Shown here one piece after another: positions 23,796 to 33,941 of a stretch of DNA of 64,000 bases (position 1 is the stretch's first letter; each line of letters starts with the position of its first letter). The notes under the pieces were generated by a model. The model had not been told where the DNA came from and ran no database searches. It saw only the letters and a program-made list of their open reading frames with translations. The stretch comes from Heterohyrax brucei (Eukaryota > Chordata > Mammalia > Hyracoidea > Procaviidae), in the NCBI GenBank assembly GCA_028571685.1, contig CM053148.1, positions 91,534,001 to 91,598,000 of the forward strand, in the 5' to 3' direction. Both the position numbers and the translations under genes were made by a program.

Positions 23796-23978
23796 GGCCT
23801 GACAATTAAGTTCGTGAAATAATCCTAGAAAAAGTGCCAAATATCTCATTGACAACTATCACTAAGGTCATCTTTTAAGTGCTCCCCTTGAAAAGCTATT
23901 CACTGATGGCCACACCTAGTCCACTCCTTAAAGTAGGTCTTCTAGGATGAGTTCATAAACCTAATTGTCAGACCTCTT
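23796..23978. mobile_element. miniature mariner (MITE-like)
   Basis: About 180 bases bounded by inverted ends: left 'gcctgacaattaagttcgtg', right 'ttcataaacctaattgtcag'. The interior is only the mariner 5' non-coding end; no transposase is left. Non-autonomous. Confidence 0.75.
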
Positions 23979-24166
23979 ACAATGAGAGGTCTGATGGCCA
24001 TTCCAGGAAAAGAGTTCCAAAATTGCTTCGAAGGGTGTCCTAGACACTGGCATTGGTGAACAGCTTCCCAAGGGGAGTACTTCAGAGGTGATCATAGTCA
24101 TATTCCACAAAGAAATACATAACAATTTTTCTAGGATGAGTTTCAGAACCTAATTATCTGATGTCT
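23979..24166 (-). mobile_element. second mariner end, antisense
   Basis: Reverse complement of the mariner 5' region ('ggccattccaggaaaagag' through 'gatgagtttcagaacctaat'), ending at the terminal repeat 'taattatctgatgtc'. It directly follows the miniature copy, so the pair resembles a rearranged fold-back element like that at 1505-2067. Confidence 0.7.
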
Positions 24167-24261
24167 ATGCAGATAACTGCATATGGAATGAGTCTCTGAT
24201 GTCTTTTTTTTTTAATAGTTTGACTGTTTTGTAATTTCAGTAATAATAGGTAGATGGATGA

Positions 24262-24463
24262 GGCTCCTCTGACCCTACTGCCATCAGATTGAGTCCTACA
24301 ACACTGTGAGGTGGAGGAGAACTGCCTCATAGAGTTTCTGAGTCTATAAACCTTTATGGAAGCAGATTACCATGTTTTTCTCTTGCAAATCAGCTGGTGC
24401 ATTTGACCTGCTAGTCTTTTTGTTAGCAGCTGAGCACTTAACCGCTGCATCACCAGGGATCTT
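24262..24463 (-). repeat. AfroSINE, long variant
   Basis: Reverse copy with 'aacctttatggaagcagatt' middle and head 'cttaaccgctgcatcaccag'. Confidence 0.88.
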
Positions 24464-24807
24464 AGATAAGTAGAAAAGTTATCAATGTTAAGAATTTTCC
24501 CCACAAAACAGTAATAATTTTACATCGTAAGTGAATCCCTGGATATTAATGAACTTAATTTGATTCTACATTGCTGAGCTTGAATGTAATCTGTGAAAAA
24601 AAGATCTAGTTTTTAGAACAGTTGGGTTTTGAAGTAATGAACACTTTCCATACTATGCCACCAAAGACTGTGATCCAAATTCTTGTTTCAGGTTTGATAA
24701 TATGAATAAAGAGTGCTCTCATTTCTGAATAATTCATTTGTTAAGACAAACTAGGGAAAATGTGTTTACTCTGTGTTTTTTTTTTTGTGTGTGTGTTACT
24801 ATTTTAA

Positions 24808-25602
24808 ATATAATTGTGTTTTTATTGTTGAGAATACACACAGCAGAGCCTGTACCAGTTCAACAATTTCTATGTGTCCAGTTCAGTGATACTACGTTCT
24901 TCTAGTTTTGCAGCTATCCTCATCCTCCTTTTCCAAGTTGTTGCTCCATTAACATAAACTTACTACACCTGAAGTTTCTCTCTAGTCTTTCACATTGATG
25001 TTGTCAGTTTGATCCCATTTAGTTCTTGAAATCATACAATACTCAAGGCAGACATTCTTTGCTAGTTAAAAGAAGCTATTGTTTGCTTTTAAGAAGAATT
25101 CAGGGGATATTTTTGTCTAAGTTTTGTGGTTTAAAGATTATCTCTAGGCATTAATTTCAGAGGTTCTTCTAGCCTCTATGGCTTCAGAAAATCTGGAATC
25201 CATGACTTTTAAAAAAATTCTGTTCTACATTTTCCCCTCTTTTGATCATGATTCTTCTCTAGGATCTTTGATCTTTGTTCAGTAATTGTCTCCAGGGACC
25301 ATAAAGTTTTTCTGGTCTCATGCCAAAGGAGGAACTTGTTCATGGAGGTCTGATTTTACTCCTACATTTCTTACCTCCTTTGTTACCCCAGCAAATAGAG
25401 ATCAATGGTTATGTTTTCTTGGCTGCTTGCAAGCTTTTAAGACATTAAGCAACAAATTAGGAAGTAAAACAGAAGCACTAAACATGTTATTAGGCAAACT
25501 AACTGGGATGCTTCATAAAACCAAAGCTCAATAAGGTATTTGGTTTTGCATAAATACTCTTAGCAGCTATTTTTTTTTTCCTTTTGTTGTTGTAAATATA
25601 GC
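24808..25602 (-). mobile_element. L1 LINE 3' UTR, antisense (part 1)
   Basis: Starts with the reverse-complemented L1 3' end ('tgtgtttttattgttgagaa') and runs through 3' UTR-like sequence. The solo LTR at 25603 separates it from its continuation at 26133. The 82-codon frame at 25286 is on the wrong strand and is chance. Confidence 0.65.
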
Positions 25603-26132
25603 TGTCATGGATTAACTTGTGTACCCCTAAAGTAATGTGTCAATTTGAATAGACCACGATTCTGAGTATTGTGTGCTTGTCATCCTTTCTGTGATCTGGT
25701 TATCCTGAATTTTGTGAAGTGTTCTAAATTCTAGCCAGTATGCCTGTGGTTTTTGTCCCATTTGAAAATGCACTATCTGTTATATTAATGAGACAAGATT
25801 AAGTCATGTTAATGAGGATTAAATTATGATTGTTACTATATTGATGTAGGATTAGCGTGAGATGTCTAGAGTCACCATCCTTTACTGTTCTATAAGAGAT
25901 GAAAACAGAGAGAAACTAGCAGAGAGATAAGGACCTCCTGCCACCAAAAAAGTAAAGCCAGGAGCTGAGCACGTCCTTGGGATCTGTGGTCCCCATGTTA
26001 AGAAATTCTTTGAGCCAGGGGAAGATTCAGGAACATAGCTATCTAGCCTCCTAAGCAGTGAGTGGGTAAATTTCTGTTAAACCTCACCCACTTGTGGCAT
26101 TTCTGTTATAGCAGCACTAGATAAATAAGACA
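25603..26132 (+). mobile_element. solo LTR, MaLR/ERVL-like, inserted in L1
   Basis: Begins TGTCATGGATTAACTTGTG and ends AGATAAATAAGACA; 530 bases. It matches the layout of the LTR at 14586 (for example 'ttctgttatagcagcactag' near the end) but is much more diverged. Flanks atagc / gtacc agree at 3 of 5 positions, so the duplication has decayed. Confidence 0.7.
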
Positions 26133-27660
26133 GTACCTATCACACAACTTTTGCGAGTTCAACTTTTTACAGATGTATGTCATATTGTCATCAATTACAT
26201 CAATCTACTGTGCAATCCTACCCGTAATGCAATTTCTCCATCACCATAAAACGAAACTCAGTGCCTCATGAGAAATAATTCCTCTTCCTCTGCCTCCTCT
26301 CACACCTGATAACCACTAATAAACCTTGTTCTCTACATACTTGCTACTTATCTTTTTATATAAATGAGGTTGTACAGTATCTGTCCTTTTCTAACTGATT
26401 GAATTTAGTCAGCCGGTTGTCATCACACTCTGTCCTTGTTACAACACATGTGGACACGTCATTTCTCAATCTGGCTGAGTAGTATTCCATATGCGCCACA
26501 GTTTGTCAGTTCATCCAGTGTCTGCACTTGTTTCCACCTTCTGGCTATTGTGAAGAATGTTAAAATAAGACATTGGTGCACTTATATCTGTTCATGTTGC
26601 TGTTTTTTGATCCCTTTGGGCATATTCTTAGCACTGGAATTTCTGAGTCATATGGTAGTTCTAATTTTAGTGTTTTTTAAGAATTCCACACTGGTTTCAA
26701 TAACAGCTATACCATTTTGCCTGCCTACCTGCAATGGTAAGATTTCCAGTTTTCCCAGAACTTGACCAACATTCTTTGCTTCCTGTTTGTTTGTTTGTTT
26801 TTTTTTTTTTCTTTTCTTTTCTTTTTTAAAAATCTTATTGTTATTTATTTCTTATTTTAGCAATTCTGGTGAGAATGGTGGTGTAGTGGTTAAGTGCTAC
26901 ATCTGCTAACCACAAGCTTAGGAGTTCAAACCCATTAGGCACTCCTTAGAAACTGTATTGGGCACTTCTCTGTCTATAGAGTCAATATGAGTGAGAATCA
27001 ACTCAACAGCACTGGGTTTGGTTTTGGTATAGTGAGAATGGAACAATATCAAATTGTGATATCTCATCTCTTCTCTGATGGTGAGTGATATCAAGCATCC
27101 TTTCATTTGTTCAATGGCTGTTTCGATGTGCATTTAATCTTTTTGTCCATTTTATGACTGAACAATTTGTCTTTTTGTTGTTAGGTTGTCAACATTTTAT
27201 GTATTATTTTGGCGATTGGATTCACATAGATTAGATTAGATAATATTAGATTTTAGAGAATCTAAAGATATTCTCCTGGTTCTTAGCTTGTCTGTTGACT
27301 TTTTGTTGAAGTGTTAGTGATTAATGAAAATGTTTAACTTCTATGATGTCTCATTTATTTATATTGTCTTTAGCTGTTTGTGCTTTTGTTATTAGATTAT
27401 ATAATCCATTGTTAAATCTAGAAGCAGCATTCTCCTTGTATTTCTCCTAAGAGTTTTATAGTTTTAGTTTGTACATTTAGGACCTCTGTTTTGAAATTTT
27501 CTGTGCATGTGTATTCTCTGAAAGATGGATCTTGTGTCTTCTTTGTGCATGTGGAAATCCAATTTACCCAACACCATTTATTAAAGAAACTGTTTTTCCC
27601 CCCAGCCTACAAATAAACATAGATATCTATAGTCACCTGATTTTTGGCAGGGTTAGTAAG
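26133..27660 (-). mobile_element. L1 LINE, antisense (part 2: 3' UTR and ORF2 end)
   Basis: Continues the L1 from 24808-25602. Typical reverse-complement ORF2 blocks: 'ctggctgagtagtattccat', 'tatctgttcatgttgctg', 'ttctgagtcatatgg', 'cttttcatttgttcaatgg'-like and 'aacaccatttattaaag'. Interrupted by an AfroSINE at 26879-27031. The 109-codon + frame at 26436 is antisense L1, not a gene. Confidence 0.8.
26879..27031 (+). repeat. AfroSINE inserted in L1, with target-site duplication
   Basis: Sense copy, 'tggtgtagtggttaagtgct' to 'ctgggtttggttttgg'. Flanked by a perfect 10-base duplication gtgagaatgg at 26869-26878 and 27032-27041. Confidence 0.93.
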
Positions 27661-28208
27661 TATATTATTTTTATTTCAATGGGATTTTCATATTCCTAGT
27701 AGCTCAAGGTACCTATTCAATATTTATGCCAAAAAGACTCTCAGATAGTTACTGTAGGACAAATACAGGATAATTATTATTACAGCTCAGTTAGACCTGA
27801 ATTGGAAAAGGGCAATCATCTGCCCATGTGTCTCATTTAAGTGAGAACTGATATCAAGAATGTTCCAAGTAAATACATAAATAAAAATGAAGTAGTTCCT
27901 TAAATAATATTTCATTAACTTGGGAATAATATTGAAAGTAATGAAGATACAGTAGCTCTTATATTCAAATGAACATGTCAACCTAACCTAAATGTACTGC
28001 ATATAATTATACGGTATGAGCCAAAGAAGCTATACATAGGAGAAGTATAAAATGTTATATTATAAACCACAATGGTAATCATCACTTAGAAAGAACACGT
28101 GGTCTCTAGACAGTAAGTATCCTTAAATTTAGAAAAAAATATTTAAAATATGTGATAAATTTTGTAAAGTTCTGAAGTCACGGAGCATGCATTATTCTGG
28201 AATGCTTC
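27661..28208. other. unassigned AT-rich DNA
   Basis: No gene or confident repeat. Confidence 0.4.
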
Positions 28209-28219
28209 TACTGAGATAG

Positions 28220-28373
28220 GAAATCCTGGTGGCATAGTGGCTAAGAGCTGTGGCTGCTAACCAGAAGGCTGGCGGTTTGAATCCACCAGGTGCTCCAAGG
28301 AAACTGTGTGGGGAAGTTCTGTTCTGTCCTATTGGTTTGCTATGAGTTGGAATCAACTCAGTGGCAGTGGATA
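28220..28373 (+). repeat. AfroSINE, full length, with target-site duplication
   Basis: Sense copy flanked by perfect 11-base repeats tactgagatag at 28209-28219 and 28374-28384. Confidence 0.94.
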
Positions 28374-28494
28374 TACTGAGATAGTTGATGTATAAGTAAG
28401 TGAAATCACAGTTAAATCAATGCAAATAGTTAGTGACCGAAATCAGTTCTTCTTTCTTAGTGAGCTAATTAACTTGGTGGTGTGATCAGCTGTA

Positions 28495-28909
28495 TCTAGT
28501 CAGTCCCCCCAGATTCACGGTGATCTGTTTAAGATGGAAAGAAACACTGCCTACTCCTAGGCCATCCCTATGGCAAGTTTCAGATCAGGCCATTATGATC
28601 CACAGATCGCACAGCGAATGGTTTACAATGTGCCTTACCAGGTCTCTCTTCCTAGGCCACTTGGTCTGGAAGCCCTGGCAGAACTTGTTCAGCTGTTGTC
28701 CATCATGGCACACAAGCCTATACTGATGACCATGAAGTCACTGATGGCCTGGTAGTGGCTGACCATGAGGTCACTGATGGCCTGGTAGCATCTGGCCATG
28801 AGATCACTGATTGACTGGTAGTGGCAGGTCATGAAGTGTATCGGCTGTAAACTGAACCCCGATCTCCTGTGTGTGTGTGGAGAATTCTGCTACTGAACCA
28901 CCACAGCAT
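28495..28909 (-). repeat. SINE with tRNA-Gly-like head and internal tandem units
   Basis: The right end (28837-28909) is the reverse complement of a tRNA-Gly-like gene: 'gagaattctgctactgaacc' corresponds to the D-arm/A-box side and 'aaactgaaccccgatctcc' to the B-box/T-arm side. Next comes a tandem array (28727-28837), then the family body ('accaggtctctcttcctagg', 'ttggtctggaagccctgg') shared with 7571 and 57120. On the minus strand the order is head, tandem units, body, as expected of a polymerase III SINE. The 60-68 codon frames here are by-products. I do not know a published name. Confidence 0.6.
28727..28838. repeat. tandem repeat, about 3.3 units of 33-34 bases
   Basis: Unit 'gaccatgaggtcactgatgg' plus 'cctggtagtggct', repeated at 28727, 28761, 28795 and partly 28828, with a few substitutions per unit. 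Sits between SINE head and body. Confidence 0.85.
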
Positions 28910-29505
28910 AGATTTTCCAGTGTGTTTTTATGCTAATTCACAGATCACATTAAATATGTTAAGAATACAGGCATATGCAAGGAAGACAATATACATCAGC
29001 AAATGTCGGTATCTAGCATGAATTAACCTGTTCTCCTCCATGTATTTTGTGCATTTTACCATGTAACAAGTTTGAAAATATTTTCTCTCCAAAGAGTGAA
29101 AAGATTTCTATTTTCCTTAAAGCCATAAATAGTATTTAAAATCAGCATTTTTTTATCTGTTAGAATATTTTTCATCAATATATATTTTCTAACTATGTAT
29201 GTAATATTGAAAATGTGTTTATCTTAAGCATACTTTTCCATTAAGTGACAATTAATGCTTTTATTTCATGGGAAATTGTAGGAGAAAAGGAAATTACACC
29301 CATGAAAGTAACGTTTACTAGTGAGCCAGTTTCCCAAACTGTGAATCATCTGGGTATGATGTTTTCAGTAAATTACATCACTGTACTAAAACAGGTACTG
29401 AACATGTGGCTGTTAGTCTAGACTACTTTCAGGAGGAACAAATATATCAAATAGTTGCATGGGTAGGGTATTTTCCATATCGTTTAGAATTAGTGATCCA
29501 AAACC

Positions 29506-29507
<2 letters not shown>
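28910..29507. other. unassigned
   Basis: AT-rich, no gene or confident repeat. Confidence 0.4.
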
Positions 29508-29511
<4 letters not shown>

Positions 29512-29538
<27 letters not shown>

Positions 29539-29683
29539 CAAAACAACACTGTCATGGACTCACGTCCAATTCATAGTGACCCTGGAGGTCAGAGTAGAGT
29601 TTCCAAGGAGAACCTGGTTGATCTGAACTGCTGACCTTTTGGATAGCAGACATAGCACTTAACCCGCTACACTACCAGGGTTT
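29512..29683 (-). repeat. AfroSINE with 27-base A-run at its 3' side
   Basis: Reverse copy. The A-run (29512-29538) is the complement of the element's T-rich tail. Imperfect flanking duplication: aaaaccaattat before and aaagccagttat after. Confidence 0.9.
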
Positions 29684-29689
29684 CCAAAG

Positions 29690-30179
29690 CCAGTTATGTC
29701 AACTACAAATTGTGTAGGTAATGTAGTTACAAATGTATGGCCATATTTTTATTTGGCTTTTATTCCTATTTTTATATATGAATTTAGAAACCCAGGGTGC
29801 CAGACTTGCTATCCTGGGAAGCAGTAGCCTTTTAGATTTTTGCTATCCAGATATTTGTTAAAAGAAAGGCAGCTGACCAGTTCAGTGGTTATTGTCATAA
29901 AATCTAGGATTGTTCACATATGCTGAATAGACTTTCTAATACCTTATAATATAGTTTACTAATGAACTGTATTATATATGTATCATATAATATGCATTAT
30001 GTATGTGAATATATAATATGGTAAGTCCTGTAGGTCACCTTAAATCAATTTTACAAAGTTAGTGGAAGTGGCCTAATAAACTGAACACAAGATGGAAAAA
30101 CACCATGCAATTAGTATGTCATTTTTGTATTTTATAATAACTGTTTTCTCAGTAACTTTTCATAGCCAGTGATTTTCTG
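29690..30179. other. unassigned
   Basis: AT-rich; no gene recognised. Confidence 0.4.
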
Positions 30180-30321
30180 TTATAAATCAGTTTAACATTT
30201 TTAAATTATGTATTCATTTTGGGGAAACCCAGGTGGTGCAGTGGGTTAAGTTATAAATCAGATTTTAACATTTCTAAATTATGTATTCATTTTGGGGAAA
30301 CCCTGGTGGCATAGTGGGTTA
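30180..30321 (+). repeat. 71-base tandem duplication of SINE head plus flank
   Basis: Copy 1 at 30180-30250 and copy 2 at 30251-30321. Each holds 45 bases of flank (ttataaatcag through tgtattcattttgg) and the first 25 bases of an AfroSINE (ggaaaccc...gtgggttaag). A few substitutions and one inserted base separate the copies, so the event is not very recent. Confidence 0.88.
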
Positions 30322-30453
30322 AGTGCTATGTCTGCTAACCAAAAGGTCGGCAGTTCAAACCCACCAGGCACTCCTTAGAAACTCTGTGGGGCAGTTCTAC
30401 TCTAACTAGGGTCACTGTGAGTCAGACCTGACTCAATGGCAGTGGGGCTGGGC
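30294..30453 (+). repeat. AfroSINE, full length
   Basis: Sense copy, 'ggggaaaccctggtggcata' to 'atggcagtggggctgggc'. Target duplication 'gtattcatttt' before and 'gtattcatttc' after, the same motif also present in the duplicated flank. Confidence 0.92.
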
Positions 30454-30615
30454 TTCGTATTCATTTCAGTTCAACACTTGGATTCACTTTGAAGTTGTAT
30501 TTTGTCTGAATCTATTTGCTTTTTTCCTAAGCTGCTGTCTCAACTCTCTAGTGACACGGTAACAGAAATTTCACACGGGCTAGCTTTTAAGAACAGACAT
30601 TTATTTTCCCATAGT

Positions 30616-31310
30616 TTTGTTGTTAGGTGCCATCAAGCTGGTTCCAACTCATAGCTACTCTATGAACAACAAAATGAAACATTGCCTGATCTGGTGTCAT
30701 GTCCACAATCATTTTTATGCTTAAGCACATTGTTGTGGCCACTGTGTCAATCCATCTCATCGAGGGTCTTCCTCTTTTTTGCTCACCCTCCACTCTACCA
30801 AGTATGATGTCTTTCTTCAGGGTCTGATGATTCCTGACATGTCTAAAGTATGTAAGACACAGTCTTGCCATCTTTGCTTCCAAGGAGAACCCCGGTTGCA
30901 CTTCTTCCAGAACAGATCCGTTTATTCTTTTGGCGGTTTATGTTACACTCAACATTCTTCCCAAACACCACAATTCAAAGGCATCAGTTCTTCCTCTGTC
31001 TTCCTTGTTCATGGTCTGGCTTTTGCATGCGTATGATGCCACTGAAAATACCATGGCTTGGGTCAGGCACATTTTAGTCTTCAGTGTAACATCTTTATTT
31101 CTGAATACTTTAAAGAGGTCCTTTGCAGCAGATTTTCCCAAAGCAATACATCTTTTGATTTCTTGACTGCTGCTTCCATGGGCATTCATTGTGGGCTCAA
31201 GTAAAATGACATCCTTGAATACTCTGGGGGTCAGTTCTACCCTGGTCCCTAGGGTTGCCATGAGTCGCATCTGACTTGACGGCACTTGGCTGGCTTAACA
31301 ACCTCAATCT
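30616..31310 (-). mobile_element. RTE-type LINE 3' end, inserted in LTR
   Basis: Starts with reverse-complemented 3' terminus 'ttgttgttaggtgccatcaa'. Minus-strand frames (30901-30623 and 31285-30938) carry MARLCLTYFRHVRNHQTLKK, RPSMRWIDTVATTM and AKDLFKVFRNKDVTLKTKMC, all conserved in the RTE ORF C-terminus. Duplicated target ttttcccatagt (30604-30615) / tttttccatagt (31311-31322). Contains a SINE fragment near its truncated 5' end. Confidence 0.85.
31222..31297 (+). repeat. AfroSINE 3' fragment nested in RTE
   Basis: Sense 3' half only: 'ggtcagttctaccctgg' to 'ctgacttgacggcacttgg'. RTE sequence resumes right after it (acaacctcaatctttt), so it is an insertion into the RTE, the third level of nesting. 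Confidence 0.75.
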
Positions 31311-31484
31311 TTTTTCCATAGTGTAGGAGGCTAGAATTCCAAATTCAGAAGGATTTGAAGCACAGAGCACGCTTTGTGTCTGCTTTCTATCAACTGCTGG
31401 AATCCTGGCATTCCTGGATTTACAGATGCATTGCCTTCTTCCTCTGTCTTCCTCCTACCTTAGGCATCTCATAGATGCTAAATA

Positions 31485-31556
31485 AACAAAAGGTTTGAAG
31501 TTGAAGTCCACCAGGCACTCCTTGGAAACTCTACGGACAGCTCTAGTCTGTCAACT
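31485..31556 (+). repeat. AfroSINE fragment
   Basis: Middle part only, 'gtccaccaggcactccttgg' and 'aactctacggacagctctag'. Confidence 0.7.
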
Positions 31557-31774
31557 TTCCAGCAATGAGATTTCTCTCTATATCTACTTTATCTTTTTAT
31601 AACTCAGAAATAATTAGGTTTAGGAGACATCTTCACACTGATTGTGCCTTCATTAATACAGAAAATCTTTTTTTTGAAAAAAAAAAAATCCACAAGATTA
31701 CATCTGTTAGTATAGGAGTTAAGAGTCCAACACATTTTGTTTGGGGGAGGATAAGTCACAATTATTCTTCTTCT

Positions 31775-32035
31775 TCTTTTTTTTTTTTTTATTTAATATG
31801 ACTGAGTGAAAATGTACACTCCCGTATAAATTTACATGCCCACCTGTATGCAGCTTCCACTGCTCTCCCTGTCCGGTGACAGCACACTATTCCTCTCTGC
31901 TCCATACATGTCTCATCCTCCCAACAGCCTCCTTTCCCCTCCTCTCCACCCACTCTCCTTCCTCCAGCCAGAGGTCAGCAGGATACAACTTCTGCTCCAT
32001 TCCTTACCAAAGTGTTGTGTATATTTACAAGGAAA
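31775..32035 (-). mobile_element. L1 LINE 3' end, antisense
   Basis: T-run then 'tatgactgagtgaaaatgta' and 'cagcttccactgctctccct', the reverse complement of the L1 3' UTR end seen also at 32462, 59672 and (sense) 35440-35540 and 40500-40660. Frames inside are chance. Confidence 0.75.
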
Positions 32036-32461
32036 AAATAAAGAGAAGTGAATATTTTGAAAATGTATCTTGGAGAAATAAACAAAACAAACTAATAAGG
32101 TTTCATTCAATTTGAATTGCAGGCTTTGTTTTTTTGAAATTACATTTATTTTCCTAGAAAAATTTTTTTAACACTGCTTGAGGAATGCTGGTAATAACTT
32201 CAAGTAAGCAACAGAGATGTGACAAGTTAAAAAATAGAAATAATAAGAAGAAAGTACACGGTATTTTTGCTACTTGCTCAAAATGCATTTAAATGAATTG
32301 ATTATTTTTCAATCTGAAATTCCCTTGAGGTGAAGACCTTTTTTATTCCAAAGAAGTAGTAAAGAAACAAAAAGAGTGTTATGTTCCTTTTTTAAAGCAA
32401 CAGAGTAATTGATGAGACCCTGGCTTGGCTAGATTTAGTCTTTTTTTTCTTACTCTCTCTC
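32036..32461. other. unassigned
   Basis: AT-rich, no gene or repeat recognised. Confidence 0.4.
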
Positions 32462-32600
32462 TTTTTTTTTATATATTGTGATTGAGTGAAAGTGTACAAT
32501 CCAGTTTAAATCTGCATGCCTGCCTGTGTGCAGCTCCTGCTGCTCTCCCTCCCTAGTGACAGTACACTCCTCCTTTCTATCAAACCAAGTAGTTATGCAT
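32462..32600 (-). mobile_element. L1 LINE 3' end fragment, antisense
   Basis: T-run, then 'gattgagtgaaagtgtacaa', 'gcctgcctgtgtgcagctcc' and 'tgacagtacactcctcc'. Confidence 0.7.
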
Positions 32601-32849
32601 ATTTACGTAAATTGCTGATCCATTCTCAACCTCTCTGTCTAACCTGCAAAATGAAAATAGTATTCTGTTGTTGTTTACTTCAATTCAATACAGTTCCCAA
32701 ATTAATTTTGAACATTGTATATGTGCTAGGAATGTTGAGATCCTCTTATAAATAAGACGTGATCTCTACTATCCACGTTATAATAATAATGCTGCATTTA
32801 TGAGATAGAAGCTGATACAGGTTTTAGTACTTGTAAAAATAAAACAGTA

Positions 32850-33236
32850 GACCAAACCTGTTGGTTTGGAGTCAATTCTGAGATTCACAGAGTTCCCATA
32901 AGACATTATTAGAACTGCACCTGAGGAATTCCAAGACAGTAATCTTTATGAGGACACCCTGATGAAAAACATTGTTAAGCACTACAGCTGCTAACCAAAA
33001 AGGTTAGCAGTTCGGATCTCCCAGGTGCTTCTTGGAAATTATGGGGCAGTTCTACTCTGTCCTATAGAGTCTCTATGAGTTGAAATCCACTTTATGGCAG
33101 TGAGTTTGGGTTTTGGAGGGGTAATCTTTATGGAAGCTGACTACCACAGCTTTCTCCCAAGGAAGAGCTGGTGAGTTTGAATTGCTGACCTGTTGTTTAG
33201 CAGCTGAGCTCTTTAATTGCTGTATCACTCAGGCTT
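32850..33236 (-). repeat. AfroSINE long variant, split by another AfroSINE
   Basis: Left piece 32850-32950 (3' part through 'gtaatctttatg') and right piece 33121-33236 ('gtaatctttatggaagctga' through head 'tcactcaggctt') make one reverse copy once the inserted element is ignored. Confidence 0.9.
32951..33120 (+). repeat. AfroSINE nested in an AfroSINE
   Basis: Sense copy, 'aggacaccctgatgaaaaac' to 'gtgagtttgggttttgg'. Flanked by a perfect 12-base duplication gtaatctttatg (32939-32950 and 33121-33132), which belongs to the host SINE. Confidence 0.95.
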
Positions 33237-33941
33237 CTTAAGTAAAGTAAGAGAGTATAAATAAACGTTAGATTAGCTTAGCTCCTGTTTGAGAAATAAG
33301 ACATGTCTCTTGGTAGGAAACTGTATTTGAGTCTTAGAGAGTGCACTGATTTCAGTAAACTTGGAGAGGATTTTGATGAGAATGTCTTCAAGTCCAAGAA
33401 AGCTGCTTTGTTTGGGTCCTAGCAGATAGAAAGATGAAACCGGAATTTAAGCTTAGTTGTTTGGAAATTGGAGTTTTTAATCAGACTGGAAAGTTATTGT
33501 GATGATTAATTTTTTCCAAATTGCAAGTTGAAAGAGTTTTCCGTGCTCACATCTGTGTTCATATCTTCGTTTTCTTGTTTGCAAGAAAACTATGGTTTTG
33601 AGACAAACACTATCATCCACTGTATAGTTTAAAAATTTGACAGTTTGGATATTAGGTTAAAGTGACTACAGAGTGGTCAAACGTATGAGATTCTCAATGA
33701 AAATATGGATAGTCAAAATTAAAGGAACCGAGGAATACCAAGTTTCTGTAATATACATGATTAAAGAAAAAAAAGCTACTGTTTAAACTGCAAGAGAAAA
33801 TTTGTTTATTTCATCTTTCAGTACTGAAGAAATAAGTTACAATGACCATAAGTTTACAGACAAGCCTTACATGAAATATAGACATAAATGAAAAAGCCAA
33901 AACCAACCCCTTTGTAGCTGTTTTAAAAAGAAGAGCATCAA
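33237..33941. other. unassigned
   Basis: No gene or confident repeat recognised. Confidence 0.4.

Larger units (their letters stand above)
30528..31480 (-). mobile_element. MaLR-like LTR, antisense, split by an RTE insertion
   Basis: Left piece 30528-30615 (gtaacagaaatttcacacgg...ttattttcccatagt) and right piece 31311-31480 (aggaggctagaattccaaat...) read continuously as the reverse LTR seen at 35863-36201. Between them is the RTE insertion with a near-perfect duplication of ttttcccatagt. Confidence 0.7.

Noticed and set aside
26436..26765. 109-codon + frame with membrane-like hydrophobic stretches
   Set aside because: It is the antisense of L1 ORF2; hydrophobicity comes from the T-rich complement.
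28837..28909. Functional tRNA-Gly gene on the minus strand
   Set aside because: Too many mismatches in the stems and the anticodon region replaced by a TG run; it continues into a SINE body, so it is a SINE head.
30616..31310. Composite insertion with two outward-facing 3' ends, suggesting an unusual template switch
   Set aside because: RTE sequence resumes after the SINE fragment (acaacctcaatctttt), so a simple SINE insertion in the RTE explains it.
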